8,002 nucleotides of DNA from Bacteroidales bacterium (GCA_030600625.1 JAUVLS010000052.1:1-8002); one strand, 5' to 3'; numbered from the stretch's first letter, positions 1-5,893 are shown. Made by a program: numbers and translations. Notes: a model not told the origin generated them from the sequence alone.

Positions 1-230
1 CCTTTGCTAAAAGTAAAAAAGCCCGTCGCATATTCTACTTTTGTTCTCCCCCAAAATAATTGTGACACAGGATTATCGATTTCTTTATGATAATTCGTTT
101 TGGGTAAATTATATAAACATTTCGTACAAATTAGTTCTTCCTGATTTACCAGATGCGAATTACAAACAATACATAAGTCCGGAAAAAAGAGATTGAAAAA
201 GTCGTTTAAATATTGAGTAAATATGTTCAT
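1..230 (-). CDS. ComF-family protein, N-terminal part (cut by window edge)
   Basis: Reading the minus strand from ATG at 230-228 gives 76 complete codons running off the window, so only the N-terminus is present. An in-frame TAG lies seven codons upstream, which supports this start. The visible part has two CxxC pairs (C20/C23 and C35/C38) after an LFFPDLC segment, then LP, an NP pair near 53-54, a WGR triplet (60-62) and EYATGFF. This is the usual N-terminal zinc-ribbon layout of ComF-family proteins, which continue into a phosphoribosyltransferase-like domain that would lie beyond the edge. In naturally transformable bacteria ComF is needed for DNA uptake or processing; its role in Bacteroidota is not settled. 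The gene begins 32 bp after the stop of the HD hydrolase on the same strand, so the two are probably co-transcribed. Family call is confident; function is not. Confidence 0.85.
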   Translation of the reverse strand, partial: MNIFTQYLNDFFNLFFPDLCIVCNSHLVNQEELICTKCLYNLPKTNYHKEIDNPVSQLFWGRTKVEYATGFFTFSK

Positions 231-262
231 TTGTAAACTATCTTTACTCTAAGTTAACAATA

Positions 263-913
263 CTATTTTAAATTTCCCCACTCATCATAAAATTGTTTCA
301 AAAAAACTTCCATAAAATGATGCCTGTCTTGGGCAATATCTTTTGCAATTTTTGTATTCATTCTGCTTTTAAGAAGCAATAGTTTCTCGTAAAAATGGTT
401 TATGGTTGTTCCATTGGAGTTTTTGTATTCTTCGAAACTATTATGTAGCTCAATGTTTTTCCCCGGATTATGTATTTCGTTGCCAAATTTACCCCCAAAA
501 GCAAATGTTCGTGCAATTCCAATTGCCCCGATTGCATCCAGGCGATCGGCATCCTGTACAATCTTGCCCTCGATAGTGTCCATTTTATCTTTTACACCAG
601 CACCTTTAAATGAAACATTCTTTATCACATGAATAATCTTATCAGTTAAATCATTTGATAATTTTAATTTAACAAGCCAATCGCTAATAACTTTTAGGCC
701 TTCACTTTCGTTTTTATAAAATTTCCAGTCAGCTACATCGTGAAGTAATGCCGCAAGCTCAATAATAAACAACTCTCCACCCTCTTTTTCATGAAGCTTT
801 TTAGACATATTCCATACCCGATAAATATGCCACCAATCATGACCGGAACTATCCCCTTCAAGTTTGTTTTTTACAAATTCTACGGTTTTATTAATAATCT
901 CGTTTTTATTCAT
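263..913 (-). CDS. HD-domain phosphohydrolase, YpgQ/YedJ type
   Basis: A 216-residue cytoplasmic protein with a single HD domain over roughly residues 22-130. The metal-binding set is visible: H29 in GHDWWH, H58-D59 in ALLHDV, and D123 in QDADRLDA. The GHDWWH start, the DADRLDAIGAIGIAR stretch (121-135) and the RTFAFGG motif are characteristic of the YpgQ/YedJ subgroup; Bacillus YpgQ is reported as a metal-dependent dNTP pyrophosphohydrolase. The same activity is inferred here from motif conservation and not shown by the sequence. No signal peptide or membrane segment is seen and the length is normal. ATG at 913 has no Shine-Dalgarno sequence, as usual in Bacteroidota. A terminator hairpin sits only about 12 bp upstream of the start, so the transcript either reads through from the DUF2147 gene or starts within it. 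The ComF gene follows after 32 bp. Confidence 0.9.
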   Translation of the reverse strand: MNKNEIINKTVEFVKNKLEGDSSGHDWWHIYRVWNMSKKLHEKEGGELFIIELAALLHDVADWKFYKNESEGLKVISDWLVKLKLSNDLTDKIIHVIKNVSFKGAGVKDKMDTIEGKIVQDADRLDAIGAIGIARTFAFGGKFGNEIHNPGKNIELHNSFEEYKNSNGTTINHFYEKLLLLKSRMNTKIAKDIAQDRHHFMEVFLKQFYDEWGNLK

Positions 914-925
914 AATTTATTAGAT

Positions 926-950
926 AAAAAAACCCGCAAAAAGCGGGTTT
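926..950 (-). terminator. Rho-independent terminator of the DUF2147 gene
   Basis: An 8-bp perfect stem, AAACCCGC (930-937) with GCGGGTTT (943-950), encloses a 5-nt A loop. On the minus strand it is followed by a run of seven T (932-926). It lies 21 bp after the stop of the DUF2147 gene and directly before the HD-hydrolase start. The plus-strand reading lacks a proper T tract, so it is assigned to the minus strand. Confidence 0.85.
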
Positions 951-970
951 CGTAAATATTCCAAGATTAT

Positions 971-1438
971 TTATTCTCTTAATTTTTCTTCTCTTTTCCA
1001 TTCAACTTCTCTTCCAAGCAATGAAAATCCAATAAATCCCTTTACATGTAAAGTATTATCACCTCCTTCTTCGAACCACATAAAACATTTATATGTTTTT
1101 CCGTTCTTTGGATCATAAATTGTTCCATCAACCCATTCCTTATCTTTTTCATCATAATTAAACGATTTTAAAAGTTGCAATCCAAGAATTGGTCGCTTTT
1201 GTAATTCCGGATTAGAATTTTCATCATCAACTTTTGCTGTACCATCTTCCTCGTTTGGCTCATCTAACCATTTTATATTACCATAATATTTGCCGTCTTT
1301 TGCTTTGAAAATTTTTACCTGCGAATCACCTTCCTGGGTAAGCCAATATCCAAGAACGTTATTAGCATCCTGAGCTAAAAGATTTGGAGCAATAAATACA
1401 CTTACTAACAGAGAAATAAAAAATAATTTAGCTTTCAT
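971..1438 (-). CDS. Secreted DUF2147 domain protein
   Basis: A 155-residue exported protein. Residues 1-22 form a signal peptide (MKAKLFF, a hydrophobic core, then NLLA before Q23), giving a mature protein of about 133 residues in the periplasm or beyond. The mature part matches the DUF2147 pattern: GYWLT near the start, YYGNIKWL (51-58), an acidic D/N-rich stretch, KRPILG, and GTIYDPKNGKTYKC in the second half. The family has a small beta-barrel, lipocalin-like fold and no established biochemical role; members are common in Bacteroidota and Proteobacteria. The open frame can be extended two codons to a TTG at 1444, but ATG at 1438 is preferred because it is a standard start and gives a normal signal peptide. 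It is divergent from the M16 peptidase across a 417-bp gap and has its own terminator at 926-950. Confidence 0.85.
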   Translation of the reverse strand: MKAKLFFISLLVSVFIAPNLLAQDANNVLGYWLTQEGDSQVKIFKAKDGKYYGNIKWLDEPNEEDGTAKVDDENSNPELQKRPILGLQLLKSFNYDEKDKEWVDGTIYDPKNGKTYKCFMWFEEGGDNTLHVKGFIGFSLLGREVEWKREEKLRE

Positions 1439-1467
1439 ATTCAATAGTTTTAGTTTTTAGTAATTGG

Positions 1468-1495
1468 CAAGATAGGAATTTTTGTTTAATATCAA
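1468..1495 (-). promoter_or_regulatory. Candidate Bacteroidota-type promoter for the DUF2147 gene
   Basis: On the minus strand, TTG (1495-1493) is followed after 18 bp by TATCTTG (1474-1468), resembling the Bacteroidota -33 TTTG and -7 TAnnTTTG boxes. It lies about 30 bp upstream of the ATG at 1438, a sensible distance for a short leader. The match is imperfect in an AT-rich region, so this is only a candidate. Confidence 0.35.
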
Positions 1496-1512
1496 TAATA
1501 TGGATATAAAAT

Positions 1513-1674
1513 CCTTAAATCCGCAAGCCGTAGCACGGATTTCCTGCCCGTCCGGCAGGCGGGGTTAATAGTCAGTAAATTAATTATGATTTGGCATCAT
1601 CTATATTAAGTTAACCGTGCCACGGCTAATTACTTAATCTGTAAACGGATAAAAATTCACTTGCGGATATTAGG
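1513..1674. repeat. REP-like nested palindromic repeat, 162 bp
   Basis: This is a G+C-rich island in an otherwise AT-rich divergent intergenic region. It shows three nested inverted repeats. The outer arms are CCTTAAATCCGCAAG (1513-1527) and 1660-1674, matching at 13 of 15 positions. The second pair is GCCGTAGCACGG (1527-1538) with CCGTGCCACGGC (1615-1626), 11 of 12. The innermost is a perfect hairpin, CCTGCC (1543-1548) with GGCAGG (1554-1559) around a 5-nt loop. CCGTGCCACGG (1615-1625) is itself an odd palindrome. No reading frame fits, and no T tract marks it as a simple terminator. The left arm recurs at 5759-5773. It looks like a dispersed palindromic element; copy number in the genome is unknown. 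Confidence 0.65.
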
Positions 1675-1855
1675 TAAAATCAATCTTTGCATTAGGTAAC
1701 TATTCGGATAATTATTTTTTTATATATGTAACGGACCAAATTCTTAATCGTCTTTTAGCAAATTTCTTTTTATTGATAAACAATGAACATTTTATTATCT
1801 TCGTTATCTAATTTAGAATTGTAACCAATATTAATAATTATAAAAATGATGTATT
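1675..1855 (+). other. AT-rich leader of the M16 peptidase gene
   Basis: This is the remainder of the 417-bp divergent gap. It holds a 9-bp direct repeat, ATTAGGTAA at 1669-1677 and 1691-1699 (22-bp period, overlapping the repeat edge). TAATTTAG (1809-1816) is one base off the -7 consensus TAnnTTTG, about 40 bp before the M16 start, but there is no convincing -33 box at the right spacing. No coding frame or RNA gene is visible. Confidence 0.3.
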
Positions 1856-4726
1856 ATGAGAATTAAAATTTATTTGATACTGAGCCTTTTGCTGGGTTTG
1901 TTTTTAAAGCCTTTATCAGGGCAAAACATTGAAGAATATAAACTTAAAAACGGATTAACCGTATATTTAAATGAAGACCACAATACTCCGGAAGTTTTTG
2001 GAATGGTGGTTACAAAAGCCGGTGCGAAAAACGATCCTGCAGATGCTACCGGAATGGCTCATTACCAGGAACACATACTTTTTAAAGGAACTACTAAACT
2101 TGGAACAACAAATTGGGAAAAAGAAAAGGTACATATTGATAAAATTTTCGAACTATACGACAAGTTAGGTAAAACAACAGATGAAGAAGAAAGAAAAACT
2201 ATTCAAAAATTAATAAACGAAGAATCAGTTAAAGCAAATGAGTATGCTATTCCAAATGAATTTAGCAATGTACTAAACAGTATGGGAAGCAAAAATATAA
2301 ATGCAGGAACCGGCCCTGATCAAACAGTATTTTATAACTCATTTCCTCCAAATCAAATTGAAAAATGGTTGGAACTCAATGCACACAGGATGAAAGAGCC
2401 TGTATTTCGCGGTTTTCAATCGGAGCTTGAGGTAGTTTACGAAGAAAAAAATATGTATTCCGATCAATTCATGTCAAATCTGATAGAAAAATTCCAGAAA
2501 AACTTCTTTAAAAATCATCCTTATGGCCAACAAACAATAATAGGAACAATTGATGATTTAAAAAATCCTTCGTTAACTAAAATGTATGAATTTTTTAAGA
2601 ATTATTATGTTGCTAATAACATGGCTTTGATACTATCAGGGAATTTTGATTCAGAAACAGTAAAACCATTAATTGATAAAACATTCGGGAAATTGGAATC
2701 AGGGAATGTGCCTGAACCAAAAGTATGGGAAGAAGAGCCTTTTGATGGTCGTGAATTTGTCGAAGCAAAACTAAGTCCGATAAAATTGGGATTGCTGGGA
2801 TTTAGAACTGTTCCCAAAGGTCATCCGGATAAAATAGCTCTGGATATTGCTCAAAATATTTTATCAAATTATAATCAGTCCGGTTTATTGGATAAACTCG
2901 CAATTGATAATAAATTAATGTTTGCAGGAGTAATTCCTTTACCTTATAACGATCATGGAGCAACTCTTGTGTTTTTTGTTCCAAAAATTGTTGGCCAGAA
3001 ACTTATTTCGGCTGAAGAGCTTGTATTAGAGCAATTACAAAATTTAAAAACCGGAAATTTTGACGATTGGAAAGTTGAAGCAGCAAAAAAAGATTTATAT
3101 GTTGAGTTTCAGCAATCGATAGAAAACCCACAACGTAAAGCTTATTTAATTAGCGATGCTTTTGTAAAAAATGAAGATTTAGATGAGATATTCGGCTATC
3201 CTGAAAAAATAAAAGCTATTACTAAACAAGATGTAATAGATGTTGCCAACAAATATTTCGGCAATAATTTTTTAGCATTTCATTCTAAAATGGGATTTTC
3301 AAAACCCGAAAAAATTGAGAAGCCGGATTATGAACCTGTTATCTCAAATACAAATGCTAAATCTGAATTTGCTGAATATTTAGAATCATTACCAATGATA
3401 GCTGTAGAACCAGATTATGTTGATTTTGAAAAAGATGTTATAACAAAAGAAATAAAAGAAAATCTACATTTATATTATGTTAATAATCCGGTTAACGATA
3501 TTTTTTCATTAGAAATAAAATTCGGAGTTGGTAAAATAGAAATTCCGTTGCTCGATTATGCCGGTGATATAATGAATTATGCAGGAACTAAAACTAAATC
3601 GGTAAGTGAATTAAAACAAGAATTTAGCAAAATTGGTTGTAGTTATTCAATATACTCCGATAATAACTATACAACAATCAACATTGAAGGTATAGAAGAA
3701 TCATTACAAGAAGCATTGATATTAATTAATGATTTGATAAACAATCCTGCTTTAGAAGAAAATAAGCTTAACAATATTTTAGAAAATAATAAAGCTGACA
3801 GGAAAATGGAAAAATCTGAAGCAGATAATGTTGCAGATGCATTGTTTGAATATGTAAAATATGGGAATAAATCAGATTATATTGACAGACTAACATTAAA
3901 AGAAATTAAGAAACTTGCTACAGCAGAATTATTAGATGCTTTTAACAAGGCCGCTCAATTTGAAACAGAGATTCATTATGTCGGGCAGAAAAGCTCAGAT
4001 GAAGTAATGGAAATAATGAATACAAACCTAACTTTGGCAACCGATTTAAACGAAACCAAATCTCCACAGGAATTAAAAATTAATCAGTATCAGGAGAATA
4101 TTATTTATTTGGTAAATAAGAAAAAAGCTCTTCAGAGTAAAATTTATTTCTTTGCTAATCAAGACAATTACATTCCTGAACAACAGGCTTATATAGATGC
4201 ATTTAAAATGTATTTTGGCGGAGGATTCTCGGGCTTGGTTCTTCAGGAAATAAGGGAATATCGTTCGTTAGCCTATTCAGCCGGGGCATCAATTCGTACA
4301 CCAATAAATATAAATGGTCAAAGCTATTTCGTGGGTTACGTTGGAACACAAGCAGACAAAACGCTTATGGCACTTGAAACTTTCAATGGGCTTATTCGCG
4401 AAATGCCGGAGAAATCTGAACGAATGCCTATGATCAAAGATTATCTTATACAATCATCAATAATTGACAAACCTAATTATAGAAATTTAAGTACAACAGT
4501 TGTAGGTTGGAAAAGAAAAGGATTTAATGACGATCCTGCAAAAATTAATTCAGAAATCTATAGTAAACTAGAATTTGATGATATTATTGAATTCAATAAA
4601 AAGAACTTAAAAACCAAACCTGTTGTTATTGCAATTGTTGGTGATAAAAAAAGAATTGATCTTGAAGAATTAAAAAAATACGGAAAAATTATAGAAATTA
4701 AGGAAAAAGATCTCTTTAAAGATTAA
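1856..4726 (+). CDS. Exported M16 family zinc metallopeptidase (pitrilysin/insulinase type, two-half)
   Basis: A 956-residue protein with an N-terminal signal peptide (hydrophobic 5-17, probable cleavage near G22/Q23), so it acts in the periplasm or outside. The N-terminal half is catalytic: H69-Y-Q-E72-H73 is the inverted zinc motif HxxEH, and E197 in SELEVVYEE (189-197) is the expected third ligand, with E190 the other conserved Glu. M16 substrate-chamber domains follow to about residue 480. The second half (about 500-956) lacks HxxEH, as expected, and keeps the conserved Arg-Tyr pair (R800 and Y807 in REYRSLAYS) after FGGGFSG. The HxxEH-to-Glu spacing is 124 residues rather than about 77; the extra stretch, roughly 87-135, is charged and probably helical. 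The likely role is degrading peptides inside a closed chamber; the substrate is unknown. ATG at 1856 is the only start in frame with the signal peptide. It is monocistronic, with a terminator right after. Confidence 0.93.
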   Translation: MRIKIYLILSLLLGLFLKPLSGQNIEEYKLKNGLTVYLNEDHNTPEVFGMVVTKAGAKNDPADATGMAHYQEHILFKGTTKLGTTNWEKEKVHIDKIFELYDKLGKTTDEEERKTIQKLINEESVKANEYAIPNEFSNVLNSMGSKNINAGTGPDQTVFYNSFPPNQIEKWLELNAHRMKEPVFRGFQSELEVVYEEKNMYSDQFMSNLIEKFQKNFFKNHPYGQQTIIGTIDDLKNPSLTKMYEFFKNYYVANNMALILSGNFDSETVKPLIDKTFGKLESGNVPEPKVWEEEPFDGREFVEAKLSPIKLGLLGFRTVPKGHPDKIALDIAQNILSNYNQSGLLDKLAIDNKLMFAGVIPLPYNDHGATLVFFVPKIVGQKLISAEELVLEQLQNLKTGNFDDWKVEAAKKDLYVEFQQSIENPQRKAYLISDAFVKNEDLDEIFGYPEKIKAITKQDVIDVANKYFGNNFLAFHSKMGFSKPEKIEKPDYEPVISNTNAKSEFAEYLESLPMIAVEPDYVDFEKDVITKEIKENLHLYYVNNPVNDIFSLEIKFGVGKIEIPLLDYAGDIMNYAGTKTKSVSELKQEFSKIGCSYSIYSDNNYTTINIEGIEESLQEALILINDLINNPALEENKLNNILENNKADRKMEKSEADNVADALFEYVKYGNKSDYIDRLTLKEIKKLATAELLDAFNKAAQFETEIHYVGQKSSDEVMEIMNTNLTLATDLNETKSPQELKINQYQENIIYLVNKKKALQSKIYFFANQDNYIPEQQAYIDAFKMYFGGGFSGLVLQEIREYRSLAYSAGASIRTPININGQSYFVGYVGTQADKTLMALETFNGLIREMPEKSERMPMIKDYLIQSSIIDKPNYRNLSTTVVGWKRKGFNDDPAKINSEIYSKLEFDDIIEFNKKNLKTKPVVIAIVGDKKRIDLEELKKYGKIIEIKEKDLFKD

Positions 4727-4731
4727 AACAT

Positions 4732-4760
4732 AAAACCCCGGTAGAAAGCCGGGGGTTTTT
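4732..4760 (+). terminator. Rho-independent terminator of the M16 peptidase gene
   Basis: CCCCGG (4736-4741) pairs with CCGGGG (4749-4754) around a 7-nt loop, and AAAA/TTTT extends the stem with one bulged G at 4755. A T run (4756-4760) follows on the plus strand. It starts 5 bp after the M16 stop codon. The left-hand A run gives only a weak T tract on the opposite strand, so any bidirectional action would be weak. Confidence 0.88.
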
Positions 4761-4788
4761 ATTATTCATAAAAGTAATCAAAACTTTA

Positions 4789-5050
4789 GGCAACCTCTAT
4801 TAATTCGTTTCTTTCAAAAAATAAATATAATTAATGAGATGCAAGGCATATTTTTTTTGAATAGCCATAGCTATTGAAAATAAAATATAACGCAGTCAGA
4901 TCGTTTGTTATCTTTATTCCCGTAAGGTTTTCATAGCTTTCCAAATCCATCGTCAAAACTTTTCGCATTATCCCGATAGTTCTTCAAAGTTTTTCCTTGC
5001 CTTTGAAAAGCTATGGAAATTTTGATGCGAACGAATTAATAGAGGTTGCC
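4789..5050. mobile_element. MITE-like element, 262 bp, 21-bp perfect terminal inverted repeats
   Basis: The ends, GGCAACCTCTATTAATTCGT plus one T (4789-4809) and its exact reverse complement (5030-5050), form a 21-bp perfect inverted repeat. The element is flanked on both sides by TTTA (4785-4788 and 5051-5054), consistent with a 4-bp target duplication. The inside has no plausible coding frame. It holds two further inverted repeats: AATAGC/GCTATT around CATA (4860-4875), with T/A-rich arms extending to about 4848-4888, and 4928-4946 against 5001-5019 (16 of 19). It fills the gap between the convergent M16 and TetR genes and ends 15 bp from the TetR stop. This architecture fits a non-autonomous transposable element mobilised in trans; the parent family is not recognised. 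Confidence 0.65.
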
Positions 5051-5065
5051 TTTAATCTCATCTTG

Positions 5066-5677
5066 CTAATATGATTTAATCATTCCATAAAAAAGTACAT
5101 GAAGAATATCATCTAGATTTTTTTCCAGATTTTTTATGTCTATTTCCTGTTCAATAATCATAGTTGTTTCCAAGCCTTTCAGAAAGGTGACAAGAACCAT
5201 AGCTGTAAATTTTGTATTTGTTATATTAAAAATCCCCTGACTTACACCTTCCTCTAAAATATTTTTAATTGTTTGCTGTTCCTCTTTATCATATTTTGTT
5301 CTAATTCGCTCAGTAAAAGCCAGATTCCCCAGGTAATCATTTTTTAATGCCTCATAGAAATTAACCATTTCCTTAAGATATTTCATTCTTATAAAAATAT
5401 AGTTCCTGATTTTATCTTTTGGATTATCGTTTACATTAATTACTCTTTTTTCAAGTTCTAAACTCAGGGCATTAGCCTCTTTTTTTACTACTTCTTCAAA
5501 AATTTCTTCTTTGCTTGTAAAATAATAATAAATTGAGCTTTTCCCCATTCCGGAAGCATGAGCTATGTCTTCCATGGTTGCTTTTTTAAATCCGAGTTTG
5601 CTAAAAACATGCGATGCTACACTCACAATTTTGAGTTTTATTAATTTTTGCTTTTTTAAGATATGCTCTTTTATCAT
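5066..5677 (-). CDS. TetR/AcrR-family transcriptional regulator
   Basis: A 203-residue cytoplasmic repressor-type protein of normal family length. The N-terminal DNA-binding domain covers about residues 12-64, with the typical helix-turn-helix sequence FKKATMEDIAHASGMGK (30-46), then SSIYYYFTSKEEIFEEVV. The rest (about 70-203) is an all-helical ligand-binding and dimerisation domain of low conservation that gives no hint of the ligand. TetR proteins usually repress their own gene and an adjacent efflux or metabolic operon, but here the neighbours are rnr (same strand, upstream, 216-bp gap) and the convergent M16 gene, so the target is probably elsewhere or only itself. ATG at 5677 gives the standard N-terminus. 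A candidate promoter lies at 5704-5734. No terminator is seen after the stop at 5066; the MITE-like element begins 15 bp downstream. Confidence 0.9.
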   Translation of the reverse strand: MIKEHILKKQKLIKLKIVSVASHVFSKLGFKKATMEDIAHASGMGKSSIYYYFTSKEEIFEEVVKKEANALSLELEKRVINVNDNPKDKIRNYIFIRMKYLKEMVNFYEALKNDYLGNLAFTERIRTKYDKEEQQTIKNILEEGVSQGIFNITNTKFTAMVLVTFLKGLETTMIIEQEIDIKNLEKNLDDILHVLFYGMIKSY

Positions 5678-5703
5678 TTTTCGAATATTCTTAGTTTGAG
5701 TTC

Positions 5704-5734
5704 TAAAAATACAATATAAAAAGTTAAGTGCAAA
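5704..5734 (-). promoter_or_regulatory. Candidate Bacteroidota-type promoter for the TetR gene
   Basis: On the minus strand, TTTG (5734-5731) is followed after 19 bp by TATTTTTA (5711-5704), close to the Bacteroidota -33/-7 pattern TTTG-N19-TAnnTTTG, with the last base mismatched. It lies about 27 bp from the start codon. It is supported by spacing and position but weakened by the surrounding AT-richness. Confidence 0.4.
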
Positions 5735-5758
5735 TTTTTTTGCCTATTTTTTCTGAAG

Positions 5759-5853
5759 CCTTAAATCCACAAGTCACGGGGAGACTATATGATATAAAGA
5801 CTGTTATGTATATCTTTTTTATCAAGTCACCCCGTGACTGTCAGTTCTTTAGG
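5759..5853. repeat. Palindromic repeat, 95 bp, related at its end to 1513-1674
   Basis: Two arms, AGTCACGGGGAGACT (5772-5786) and AGTCACCCCGTGACT (5825-5839), are reverse complements at 14 of 15 positions. The right arm is also a palindrome on its own (AGTCAC-CCC-GTGACT), and the octamer CAAGTCAC occurs at both 5770-5777 and 5823-5830. The left flank, CCTTAAATCCACAAG (5759-5773), matches the left arm of the repeat at 1513-1527 at 14 of 15 positions, and the right side ends in TTTAGG (5848-5853). It lies in the rnr-TetR gap, has no coding frame, and lacks a T tract that would make it a normal rnr terminator. It could be a dispersed repeat or a paired regulator-binding site. Confidence 0.6.
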
Positions 5854-5870
5854 AAATTTGCTGCAAATTT
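5854..5870. promoter_or_regulatory. 17-bp perfect palindrome, possible operator
   Basis: AAATTTGCTGCAAATTT is an 8+1+8 perfect odd palindrome, 23 bp after the rnr stop. Its half TGCAAATTT recurs at 5729-5737, overlapping the proposed -33 box of the TetR gene. Size and symmetry suit a TetR-type operator, but no T tract follows, so it is not a clear terminator. AT-rich palindromes can arise by chance. Confidence 0.3.
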
Positions 5871-5893
5871 AAGGTAAAGATTAATTTTATGAT

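Noticed and set aside
402..632. Plus-strand open frame of 76 codons opposite the HD-hydrolase gene
   Set aside because: It is antisense to a well-supported gene with intact motifs, has no family resemblance and no leader signals.
2605..2984. Two minus-strand open frames inside the M16 gene
   Set aside because: Both lie opposite a continuous conserved peptidase domain and read as low-complexity sequence without domain features.
1856..4726. Inactive M16 homologue because the second half lacks HxxEH
   Set aside because: The first half has intact H69, E72, H73 and E197; loss of the motif in the second half is normal for two-half M16 enzymes.
4789..5050. Possible CRISPR array or tandem repeat
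   Set aside because: Only two terminal copies exist and they are inverted, with no regularly spaced direct repeats.
5772..5839. rho-independent terminator of rnr
   Set aside because: The arms are 38 bp apart and no T tract follows the right-hand hairpin on the minus strand.
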